Assembly: GCA_943325485.2 (NCBI GenBank)
Contig: CALPPP020000059.1
Coordinates: forward strand, 1 to 7,201
Length of the DNA stretch: 7,201 nt
Origin: Rickettsia typhi
Lineage (GTDB): Bacteria; Pseudomonadota; Gammaproteobacteria; Burkholderiales; Burkholderiaceae_C
Direction of reading: 5' to 3'
Of this stretch, positions 1 to 5,825 are shown one piece after another; position 1 is the stretch's first letter, and every line of letters begins with the position of its first letter. The translations under genes were made by a program, and so were the position numbers. The notes under the pieces were generated by a model that saw only the letters and a program-made list of their open reading frames with translations, was not told the origin of the DNA and ran no database searches.

Positions 1-1
1 A

Positions 2-472
2 GCGGCCATGTATGTTTTTGTGATGGCTATTTTCCTCTTGGGCTTTGGCTTGGTTTGGCGAATTGTCCATTCGCCTTTTGGCCAAGTGCTCAAAGCCATT
101 CGTGAAAACGAGCAGCGTGCCTTGTCATTGGGCTATGACACTGACAGGTTCAAGTTGATTGCTTTTATTTTGTCGGGCACTGTGGCCGGCATGGCTGGCG
201 GCACCAAGGCCTTGGTGTTTCAGTTGGCCTCACTCACCGATGTTCACTGGACCATGTCAGGCGAAGTAGTGCTCATGACCTTGGTCGGTGGTTTGGGAAC
301 ATTGTTTGGCCCTGTGATCGGGGCGGCGGTCATTGTCACCATGCAAAACTATTTGGCCCAACTGGGCTCTTGGGTCACCGTGGTGCAAGGCCTGGTGTTT
401 GTGGTTTGCGTCATGCTGTTTCGCAAAGGCGTGGTTGGCGAAATTGCCAACCTGATCAAAAAGCCTTTGTAA
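2..472 (+). CDS. livM: Branched-chain amino acid ABC transporter permease LivM (3' part, 5' end outside window)
   Basis: This is the C-terminal part (about 156 residues) of an inner-membrane permease that, in the LivHMGF system, forms the channel for branched-chain amino acids or related substrates delivered by a periplasmic binding protein. The reading frame is open to the left edge, so the first ATG seen (base 8) is internal; LivM proteins are usually 300 residues or more. Visible family features are the cytoplasmic coupling stretch KAIRENEQRALSLGYD, which contacts the ATPase subunits, followed by FKLIAFILSGTVAGMAGG, and the conserved GGLGTLFGPVIGAAV turn. At least three hydrophobic helices can be seen. 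The true substrate cannot be read from the permease, since LivM relatives also carry urea, amides and aromatic acids. It ends 6 bases before the convergent RraA-like gene, and no U-tract terminator is visible in that gap. Confidence 0.9.
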   Translation, partial: AAMYVFVMAIFLLGFGLVWRIVHSPFGQVLKAIRENEQRALSLGYDTDRFKLIAFILSGTVAGMAGGTKALVFQLASLTDVHWTMSGEVVLMTLVGGLGTLFGPVIGAAVIVTMQNYLAQLGSWVTVVQGLVFVVCVMLFRKGVVGEIANLIKKPL

Positions 473-478
473 AACCCA

Positions 479-1204
479 TCAATAGCGGTTGTAGATTTCC
501 AGCGCTTTAAGCATAGATTTTTCTTTTTCAATGATGGGAATCATCTTGGATTCCTTGTCGTCATACTGTTTAAGCAAGGCGATGATTTTTTCTGCGTGAG
601 CAGCAGGTACGACCACGACGCCGTCAGTGTCTCCCACGATGTAGTCGCCAGGGTTGACCATCACATCGCCACATTTCACCGGCACTTGTTTCTCGGCTCC
701 CACCATTCGTCCCACAGAGGTGGCGGGGGTGACACGGCGAGACCACACGGGAAAACCTATGCGCTTCAATTCCGCCACATCACGCACCGCGCCGTCAATG
801 ACTGCACCCGCCAATTTGCGTACCTTGGCGGTAGTCCCCATCAAATTGCCCATGGCAGCAATGTCTATGCCGTCCTGCATGACATACACCAGCACAGAGC
901 CTTCGGGTGCTTGATCCAAAATTTCTAAGGCGGAATTCGGGTACTTGCGGCTATCGTTTTTCAGCACAGGGCGCAGCAGCGCAGTGACAGCTCGGCCGAC
1001 CACCCGCGCCTCGAAGATAGGCTTCATATCGGCAGACATCCAACCTCTGGCACCCGTGGCTTCTTCGATGGCATCTGCAATATTGCCAGTACTGTTTTCT
1101 GGCAATGACAGGGCTTTGATGATGTCCGCCTCAGACATGGCAGCAAAAACAGTCGGGCAACCCAAAAAGAGTACCAGTGCGCAGAGTTGAATAAAACGTT
1201 TCAT
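479..1204 (-). CDS. RraA / HMG-CHA aldolase family protein with N-terminal export signal
   Basis: A 241-residue protein of the RraA-like fold, which includes 4-hydroxy-4-methyl-2-oxoglutarate (HMG)/4-carboxy-4-hydroxy-2-oxoadipate aldolases, oxaloacetate decarboxylases and the RNase E inhibitor RraA. The family active-site signature is present: Gly119, then R141-D142-x-x-E145 in GAVIDGAVRDVAE, where Arg binds substrate and the acidic residues hold a divalent metal. The C-terminal GDTDGVVVVP block (191-200) is also typical. Residues 1-21 (MKRFIQLCALVLFLGCPTVFA) form a signal peptide with a likely signal peptidase I site VFA|A; Cys16 after LG gives a weak alternative lipobox. The chosen start has a good GGAG site; the next Met (23), which would give a cytoplasmic form, has none. 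The family is normally cytoplasmic, so location and substrate are uncertain. A metal-dependent aldolase/decarboxylase activity is likely, since the catalytic residues are intact. Confidence 0.85.
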   Translation of the reverse strand: MKRFIQLCALVLFLGCPTVFAAMSEADIIKALSLPENSTGNIADAIEEATGARGWMSADMKPIFEARVVGRAVTALLRPVLKNDSRKYPNSALEILDQAPEGSVLVYVMQDGIDIAAMGNLMGTTAKVRKLAGAVIDGAVRDVAELKRIGFPVWSRRVTPATSVGRMVGAEKQVPVKCGDVMVNPGDYIVGDTDGVVVVPAAHAEKIIALLKQYDDKESKMIPIIEKEKSMLKALEIYNRY

Positions 1205-1269
1205 GGGGTGTCACTCCAAAGGGTGGTCAAAAGCTTGGGCGATGGTACAAGATTTGCTAATTCAAGCTT
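1205..1269. promoter_or_regulatory. Divergent intergenic region between RraA-like and small Cys-protein genes
   Basis: These 65 bases separate two divergently oriented starts and should carry promoters for one or both. I see no convincing paired -35/-10 hexamers. The hexamer AAGCTT occurs twice (1231-1236 and 1264-1269), both preceded by TCAA or CAA, which may be chance. Confidence 0.35.
1214..1217 (-). promoter_or_regulatory. Ribosome binding site fixing the start of the RraA-like gene
   Basis: On the minus strand the sequence reads TTTGGAG, 9 bases before the ATG at 1204. This supports translation from the signal-peptide start rather than from Met23, which is preceded by TTTTTGCTGCC without a purine-rich site. 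Confidence 0.7.
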
Positions 1270-1512
1270 ATGTCTACCGCCATGCTGACCCCTACACCGA
1301 CGATTGCGCCCTCGCCGCAGTGCCAGACCTGCTTTTACTTGATGCCCTCTGAGTCTTCACGCACGGGTTTGCGTTGCGGACACCAGTATTTCAACAGCCC
1401 TGTGTTGATGCGTAAGTTTTTACAGATGAAGCATTTCGATGAAGTCAAGCCAATGAATGCCTGCGAGTTGTGGAAGATCGCCGACCAAAGCAGTGCAGAT
1501 GCTGCAACGTGA
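1270..1512 (+). CDS. Small four-cysteine protein, probably metal-binding, function unknown
   Basis: An 80-residue predicted protein. After a Thr/Pro-rich N-terminus it has CQTC (Cys18, Cys21), then GLRCGHQYF (Cys36, His38) and NACELW (Cys65). The CxxC-x14-C-x28-C spacing suggests a small zinc or iron-sulfur site. The pattern of CxxC near the N-terminus, LRCG.xYF in the middle and a final C-x-x-W resembles short uncharacterised proteins I associate with Burkholderiales; that similarity is from memory, not a search. There is no signal peptide or membrane segment, so it is probably cytoplasmic. The start is uncertain: ATG at 1270 or at 1282 (Met5), neither with a clear ribosome site. The long frame and clustered cysteines argue that it is real; the antisense frame at 1335-1526 is a shadow. 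Confidence 0.6.
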   Translation: MSTAMLTPTPTIAPSPQCQTCFYLMPSESSRTGLRCGHQYFNSPVLMRKFLQMKHFDEVKPMNACELWKIADQSSADAAT

Positions 1513-1548
1513 ACCCGTTGATGCACAAAATACGTGCTTGTTTTTTAT

Positions 1549-1570
1549 CTGTGCCCTGTTGTGGGCGCAG
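1549..1570 (+). terminator. Possible weak terminator hairpin after the small Cys-protein gene
   Basis: CTGTGCCC (1549-1556) pairs with GGGCGCAG (1563-1570), an 8-pair stem with one G-U pair and a 6-base loop. It is followed only by TTGTTAG, not a full T run, so termination would be weak. It lies 37 bases after the stop codon at 1512. It could instead be part of the structured leader of the kinase operon. Confidence 0.3.
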
Positions 1571-1580
1571 TTGTTAGAGC

Positions 1581-1640
1581 TTCGTGGGCACTTAAACCAT
1601 TAAGAAAAAATCTTTCTTTTTTCTCACAGATACCCACGAA
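1581..1640 (+). repeat. Nested inverted repeats in the kinase upstream region
   Basis: TTCGTGGG (1581-1588) is exactly complementary to CCCACGAA (1633-1640). Inside it, AGAAAAAA (1603-1610) is exactly complementary to TTTTTTCT (1617-1624) with a 6-base loop. As RNA this would give an outer stem enclosing an A/U stem. The inner stem with its U-rich arm could slow or stop transcription, or the whole could be a folded 5' leader. Both arms are directly visible; function is inference. Confidence 0.45.
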
Positions 1641-1642
1641 AC

Positions 1643-1656
1643 TCCCTTATCAGGGA
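1643..1656 (+). repeat. Small hairpin before the kinase gene
   Basis: TCCCT (1643-1647) pairs with AGGGA (1652-1656) around a TATC tetraloop, starting two bases after the outer arm of the preceding inverted repeat. It adds to the density of structure between 1549 and 1704. At five pairs it could be chance on its own. Confidence 0.25.
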
Positions 1657-1690
1657 CAGGGGTCTAGGAAAAACCATGCTTAAATGTGTT

Positions 1691-1704
1691 TTGTTTTATA
1701 ACAA
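1691..1704 (+). promoter_or_regulatory. Palindrome TTGTT-TTAT-AACAA just upstream of the kinase start
   Basis: A perfect 5+4+5 palindrome sits 11 bases before the preferred kinase ATG. It could be an operator, or it could contain a -10-like TATAAC (1697-1702) that would give a very short leader; no good -35 is seen at the right distance. If the GTG at 1686 were the start, this would be coding, which I consider less likely. Confidence 0.25.
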
Positions 1705-1715
1705 TCAAAGCAGTC

Positions 1716-3620
1716 ATGAATCGCTTGTGGTTTTTCTTTATGGCGCTGTTTTGTTTAGCAGCACCGCAAGCATCAGCGAATACTTTCGCCGTGCAGTCAG
1801 GCTATTGGGTTGCTTCAAACGGCGATATTCCATTTGAAGATGTTGCATCTTTTCCAGACAACGCATTCAAACCTTTTCATAAAGACCTTCGCTTAGGTTT
1901 TGCAGAAAAACCTGTTTGGGTCAAGCTGCGCATCAGTCCCCAGTCCCCCACAAGCGAAGAGGCAGCTTCCTCATTAGTGTCTGACAGCGCAGTCGTTCTC
2001 AGAGTCGGCTTGTTGTCTCTGGACAGCATCGAGTTGTTTGAGCAAATTGACGGTGAATGGGTAAAGCAATACCGTGGGGACAAAGTCAAACAAAAATACG
2101 CCAGCTGTCAGGATGACTTTCATTGTTTTGAATTGCGTTCAGACCCCAAGCGCCCCATAGATGTTTACCTGAAGATCCAAACCACCACCATTGTCACCGT
2201 TGTGTTGGAAGCCGTGTCGGTGAGAGACCTCCCTACATTGGTGGCCAATCGCATGGTCACTCTTGTGAGCACTTTTGCGGTAGCCCTGTCCTTGCTGGTG
2301 ATTGGGCTTTTGTTTTTCGTGATTGAGCGTTCAAGTTTGGTGGCGACATTTTGTGCTTACCAAGTATCTGTTGCACTCCTGACGTTTGTGAGCACGGGTT
2401 TGATGGTCAAAGTGTTTGAGAACACGTCGCCAGAGTTGATCAATACCCTGAATCAATACCTCTTAAGTATTCGAGCCATCTTCAGCGTGTTGCTAGGCTT
2501 TGTTTTGTTACAGCCTTATAAATTGCACCGCTACTACCTCAAAGCGATGTGGGTGTTAGCGGGTTTGTGCGTGTTATCGATGTTCTTCGTTGTTACTAAT
2601 CAATTTTCCAATGCCAGTCGCTTGAACATAGCCATTCATTTGATCTGCTTTTTGGTTCAAATTTTTGGTGCGGCAACCGCTCAAAACATCTCCAAACTGC
2701 TGCGTTGGATCACCTTGATCGGGTATTTGATTTTTGAGATTATTTTGATAGGCAGTATTTTCACGGCCTTCAATCTCTACCCAGCAATTTCTGATTCCAC
2801 GCCCCTGTTTATGCAAAGTTTGGGAGATTGGCGATTGAATGGTGGTCGTGTGGGTATATTTTTATTTGCTATTCTGATTATTCAGGTGTTTGAGCGACGC
2901 AAAATCAATTCTGCAACCTTGGAATCATTCAAGCTTGAAGCGGCAAAGTCCTCTGCCCAGCGAGAGCGCTTGATTGAACGCCAGAGCATGATTGATATGT
3001 TGACGCATGAATTGAAAAACCCTTTGGGCACGATTCGCTTTGCCATCGCCAGTTTGAAGCGCAATGTTTCAATTGACAACGATTCTCAGCAACGGGTCAA
3101 GCGCATTGATGATTCTGTTGAACGAATGAACGAATTGATAGAGCATGTAGCGCTTTCAAACAAAATTGACCGCTTTGACGCAAGCCAAGTCAAGGAGTCT
3201 GTGGACATTGCGGAACTCATAGAGGTCTCAATAGGTGACTTTGACGATATTCGGATCTTCAGAGTCGAGGTTGAACGCGGCTTAACCGTAACCACCAGCC
3301 GATTGATGCTCACGCTCATCTTGCAAAATTTGATCGGTAATGCGTACAAATACCATCTACAAACGGATACGATTTTGATCAAAGCCTTTGCACAAAAAGA
3401 GGCTGTTTTGATCGAGGTGTCGAATACGATCGATCTGGAGAATTCGCCTGACCCTGCTAAGTTGTTTCAAGCTTACTATCGCCATAACAATGTTCAAGAG
3501 CAACCCGGCATGGGCTTGGGCTTGTCCTTGTCCAAGTCTGCAGCTGAAAAAATCAATGGAAGCATTGAGTTTTCACAGGAAAGAAATCTGATTGTCTTTT
3601 CTCTTAAGGTGCCAGTATGA
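1716..3620 (+). CDS. Membrane sensor histidine kinase, 7TMR-DISM type
   Basis: A 634-residue kinase, counting from ATG 1716. Residues 1-21 are a signal peptide (MNRLWFFFMALFCLAAPQASA). About 28-170 match the periplasmic 7TMR-DISMED2 pattern (GYWVASNGDIPFEDV, then LGFAEKPVWVKLRI), a carbohydrate-binding-like fold. Seven hydrophobic helices follow (about 180-395; 7TMR-DISM_7TM), then a short linker and HisKA with the phospho-acceptor His431 in MLTHELKNPLG. The ATP-binding domain shows an N-box (NLIGNAYKY, Asn538 and Asn542) and a GMGLGL box (598-603), but the usual DxGxG box is replaced by VSNTIDLEN; PDPAKLFQAYYRHNN is the F-box region. It should autophosphorylate and pass phosphate to the regulator it overlaps by 4 bases. 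The GTG at 1686 adds 10 residues that spoil the signal peptide and has no close ribosome site; the site before 1716 is also weak. The ligand is unknown. Confidence 0.88.
   Translation: MNRLWFFFMALFCLAAPQASANTFAVQSGYWVASNGDIPFEDVASFPDNAFKPFHKDLRLGFAEKPVWVKLRISPQSPTSEEAASSLVSDSAVVLRVGLLSLDSIELFEQIDGEWVKQYRGDKVKQKYASCQDDFHCFELRSDPKRPIDVYLKIQTTTIVTVVLEAVSVRDLPTLVANRMVTLVSTFAVALSLLVIGLLFFVIERSSLVATFCAYQVSVALLTFVSTGLMVKVFENTSPELINTLNQYLLSIRAIFSVLLGFVLLQPYKLHRYYLKAMWVLAGLCVLSMFFVVTNQFSNASRLNIAIHLICFLVQIFGAATAQNISKLLRWITLIGYLIFEIILIGSIFTAFNLYPAISDSTPLFMQSLGDWRLNGGRVGIFLFAILIIQVFERRKINSATLESFKLEAAKSSAQRERLIERQSMIDMLTHELKNPLGTIRFAIASLKRNVSIDNDSQQRVKRIDDSVERMNELIEHVALSNKIDRFDASQVKESVDIAELIEVSIGDFDDIRIFRVEVERGLTVTTSRLMLTLILQNLIGNAYKYHLQTDTILIKAFAQKEAVLIEVSNTIDLENSPDPAKLFQAYYRHNNVQEQPGMGLGLSLSKSAAEKINGSIEFSQERNLIVFSLKVPV
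3606..3609 (+). promoter_or_regulatory. Ribosome binding site of the response regulator, inside the kinase gene
   Basis: AAGG lies 7 bases before ATG 3617, within the last codons of the kinase. With the ATGA stop-start overlap this indicates translational coupling of the two proteins. Confidence 0.65.
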
Positions 3621-4360
3621 AAACCCAGCTCGCGGCCCCCATCGCCTCTCAACGCCAACCATTGCGAGTGGCGATTGTGGAAGACGACAGATTGTTGCGT
3701 CAAGAAATTGAGTTGCATTTGACTGCCAATGATTTTTCTGTGATGGGTGTTTCCAGCGCGGCAGCGCTGGATGACCTCACCCAATCTGAGCCTATCGATT
3801 TATTCATCATTGATCTGAATTTACCTGGCGAGGGTGGTCTGAGTTTGTGCAAAAGACTGCGTGAGTCTTTGCCAAATGCAGGGATCGTGATCATGACAGC
3901 GCGGGTTGCTTTGCACGACCGTTTGGCTGGCTACAGCCATGGCGGTGCAGATTTTTATTTGACCAAGCCCATCTCTCCTGATGAGTTGGTCCTGGTTTTG
4001 CAAAATTTGGGCAAGCGTGTAAAAAAACAGGTCCCTGACAACAGTTGGACGTTGAGCCTTCGCGACCGCTTGTTGACAGGTCCTCAACTGGGCCAGAAGC
4101 TGAGATTAACCAACCGAGAAAAAGTGTTGCTGGTGTCCTTGAGTCACGCCAAGGAGCATATTTTGGAGTCAGGCGCTTTGTGCGATTTATTTTCTCGCGA
4201 AGACGATGAAGAGGGCATGACCAAGCACGCTTTAGAGGAGTTGATTGCCCGATTGCGCAAGAAATTCAAATCAGCCCAAGAGGCCGATGCAGAACCTGCG
4301 ATCAAGTCGGTTTGGGGGGTTGGTTACCAGTTGTGCGTGCCCATTAGCTTGGTGTACTAG
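3617..4360 (+). CDS. OmpR/PhoB-type response regulator
   Basis: A 247-residue two-domain regulator. The receiver domain (about 16-130) has the acidic pair Asp23-Asp24 in VEDDRLL, the phospho-acceptor Asp66 in FIIDLNLPGEGG, Thr94 in IMTAR and Lys117 in LTKPIS, so all switch residues are intact. The C-terminal part (about 144-243) is a winged-helix DNA-binding domain: LTNREKVLL, then a recognition-helix region ending ELIARLRKKF, and the terminal wing IKSVWGVGYQL. It therefore probably acts as a transcription factor controlled by the overlapping kinase (start codon shares ATGA with the kinase stop). The linker and the acidic loop SREDDEEGMTK are slightly unusual for the family, where a serine or threonine often precedes the recognition helix. 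The target promoters cannot be identified here. The stop lies within the loop side of the operon terminator. Confidence 0.92.
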   Translation: MKTQLAAPIASQRQPLRVAIVEDDRLLRQEIELHLTANDFSVMGVSSAAALDDLTQSEPIDLFIIDLNLPGEGGLSLCKRLRESLPNAGIVIMTARVALHDRLAGYSHGGADFYLTKPISPDELVLVLQNLGKRVKKQVPDNSWTLSLRDRLLTGPQLGQKLRLTNREKVLLVSLSHAKEHILESGALCDLFSREDDEEGMTKHALEELIARLRKKFKSAQEADAEPAIKSVWGVGYQLCVPISLVY

Positions 4361-4376
4361 GCACGCACTTTGTTTT
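4333..4376 (+). terminator. Rho-independent terminator of the kinase-regulator operon
   Basis: GTGCGTGCC (4333-4341) pairs perfectly with GGCACGCAC (4360-4368); TTTGTTTT (4369-4376) follows. TAG/CTA (4345-4347 with 4357-4359) can extend the stem past a 3-base bulge. The 5' arm and loop are in the last codons and stop of the regulator, and the T tract reaches to within 3 bases of the convergent MFS gene's stop. There is no T run on the minus strand, so it should act on plus-strand transcripts only. Confidence 0.8.
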
Positions 4377-4378
4377 GC

Positions 4379-5671
4379 TTAGCGGTTCACCAGTTTGGCT
4401 GGAACCATCAAGGTAATGGCTGCACCTATGACCAAGGCCGCTGCCAGCATGTACATGCCTGAGTCGGTGGAAGAGGTGAGTTGCTTGAGCCAGCCCACCA
4501 AATAGGGTGCCAAAAAGCCTGCCAAATTCGCAATCGAATTAATGGCTGCGATACCGGCAGCAGCACCGGCACCCACCAAGAACGCGGTGGGCAAACTCCA
4601 AAACAGCGGAATGGCAGACACGATGCCCATGCAGGCCAGTATGAGCGCCGCAAACGACAGATAGTGGTTGCTAGACAAAAGCACCGACAAAATCAGGCCT
4701 GTAGAACCCATGAGCATGGGGACGACCACATGCCAGCGGCGCTCACGCATCTTGTCGGCACTGCGTGCAAACAGCAACATAGAAAAAACAGCTGCAATCC
4801 ATGGCAGAGACGACAGCATGCCAATTTCCAAGTTGTCTGTGACCCCCATGCCTTTGATGATGGTGGGCAGCCAAAAACTCACACCATACAAACTCATCGC
4901 CATGGTGAAGTAGATGGCGCTCATGGTCCACATGCGGCCGCTTTTAAAGACCTGCATCATGGGTACATGCTCTTTATCGCTTTCCTCTTCTTCAATGCGC
5001 TTTTGCAAAAGATCACGCTCTTCATCTTTCAACCATTTGGCGCTGGTGATGCGGTCATCTAAATAGAAATACACCACCACGCCAATCAGCACAGAAGGAA
5101 TGGCTTCTAGCAAAAACATCCATTGCCAGCCGTGTAAACCATTCACCTGATCCCAGCTCTTCATGATCCAGCCCGATAAGGGGCCGCCAATGACGCCAGC
5201 CAAAGGAATGCCGGTCATGAACATGGACACAATGCGGGCTCGGCGGTGCGAGGGGTACCAGTAGGTGAGGTACAAAATAATGCCAGGGAAAAATCCTGCT
5301 TCGGCCAAGCCCAGCAAAAAGCGCATGACATAAAACTGGGTTTCGGTTTGAATGAACATCATGCCGCCAGACACAATGCCCCAAGTCACCATGATGCGGG
5401 CTATCCAAACACGGGCACCTACTCTGTGCAAAATGATATTGCTAGGCACTTCAAAAAAGAAGTAGCCAATGAAAAACATGCCCGCACCCAGTCCATACAC
5501 AGCATCAGAAAACCCCAGTTCGCCCGCCATTTGCAGCTTTGCAAAACCGACATTGACACGGTCTAAATAAGCAACGATGTAGCAAAGCAGCAGCAGGGGG
5601 ATGAGCCGCCACGTCACCTTGAGGTAGGTGGCTTCTTCAAAGGGGGTGGAGGGTTGTAGAGCAGTGTTCAT
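4379..5671 (-). CDS. MFS transporter, anion:cation symporter (ACS) family
   Basis: A 430-residue inner-membrane carrier with twelve predicted helices in two halves and a central cytoplasmic loop (about 205-245, rich in Lys and Glu). Family marks are YLDRVNVGFAKLQM in helix 1 and after (35-48), the loop 2-3 stretch NIILHRVGARVWIAR (78-92), RFLLGLAEAGFFPG (117-130) and YWYPSHRRAR (137-146). These match the ACS family, whose members import organic anions such as phthalate, tartrate, glucarate/galactarate, hydroxyphenylacetate or 2-ketogluconate with protons; the exact substrate cannot be told. Length is normal and no break is seen. The start is supported by AAAGG 7 bases upstream. It converges on the regulator gene (18-base gap) and diverges from the NosR-like gene, so it is probably transcribed alone. 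Confidence 0.92.
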   Translation of the reverse strand: MNTALQPSTPFEEATYLKVTWRLIPLLLLCYIVAYLDRVNVGFAKLQMAGELGFSDAVYGLGAGMFFIGYFFFEVPSNIILHRVGARVWIARIMVTWGIVSGGMMFIQTETQFYVMRFLLGLAEAGFFPGIILYLTYWYPSHRRARIVSMFMTGIPLAGVIGGPLSGWIMKSWDQVNGLHGWQWMFLLEAIPSVLIGVVVYFYLDDRITSAKWLKDEERDLLQKRIEEEESDKEHVPMMQVFKSGRMWTMSAIYFTMAMSLYGVSFWLPTIIKGMGVTDNLEIGMLSSLPWIAAVFSMLLFARSADKMRERRWHVVVPMLMGSTGLILSVLLSSNHYLSFAALILACMGIVSAIPLFWSLPTAFLVGAGAAAGIAAINSIANLAGFLAPYLVGWLKQLTSSTDSGMYMLAAALVIGAAITLMVPAKLVNR

Positions 5672-5678
5672 GCATAAA

Positions 5679-5683
5679 CCTTT
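5679..5683 (-). promoter_or_regulatory. Ribosome binding site of the MFS transporter gene
   Basis: AAAGG on the minus strand, 7 bases before the ATG at 5671. It confirms this start; a second ATG four bases upstream is out of frame. Confidence 0.65.
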
Positions 5684-5787
5684 GGGCTGAAAACAGCGAA
5701 GTGTTCACCTTAGCATAGGGAAACTGGTTTGGCCTGCTCAAAGGCGTCTTGCGCTGGAGTTGCGAGGGTAAATACCGAGATTTTGGC

Positions 5788-5796
5788 TGGTATAAC
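5788..5796 (+). promoter_or_regulatory. Candidate extended -10 promoter for the NosR-like gene
   Basis: TGGTATAAC fits the extended -10 form TGnTATAAT with one mismatch, 29 bases before ATG 5826, which would give a leader of about 20-25 bases. No good -35 hexamer is found 16-18 bases upstream, which extended -10 promoters can tolerate. The rest of the 5672-5825 divergent region shows no FNR-type TTGAT-N4-ATCAA box and no -24/-12 sigma-54 element. Confidence 0.4.
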
Positions 5797-5825
5797 CTAA
5801 GTGATATTTATCTTTGTTTGATCTT

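Larger units (their letters stand above)
5672..5825. promoter_or_regulatory. Divergent intergenic region between MFS and NosR-like genes
   Basis: These 154 bases should hold the promoters of both flanking genes. Apart from the extended -10 candidate on the plus strand and the MFS ribosome site, I see no clear operator palindrome. A weak TATGCT on the minus strand could be a -10 for the MFS gene but lacks a matching -35. Confidence 0.4.

Noticed and set aside
433..452. Perfect 7-pair hairpin GGTTGGC/GCCAACC near the end of livM as a terminator
   Set aside because: It is inside coding sequence and has no T tract on either strand; probably chance or codon-driven.
596..928. 110-residue plus-strand frame opposite the RraA-like gene
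   Set aside because: His-rich, low-complexity composition typical of an antisense shadow; the minus-strand gene has clear family motifs and a ribosome site.
1686..1715. GTG start giving a 644-residue kinase
   Set aside because: The extra 10 residues precede a textbook signal peptide that begins at ATG 1716, and the only purine-rich site (1666-1669) is 16 bases from the GTG, too far. Leaving it out also keeps the 1691-1704 palindrome non-coding.
4481..5062. 193-residue plus-strand frame opposite the MFS gene
   Set aside because: Gln/His-rich antisense shadow of membrane-helix codons, with no recognisable domain.
5672..5825. FNR/NNR box or sigma-54 promoter controlling the NosR-like gene
   Set aside because: No TTGAT-N4-ATCAA palindrome is present; TGGCCT and TTGCG occur at 5732-5756 but at the wrong spacing for a -24/-12 element.
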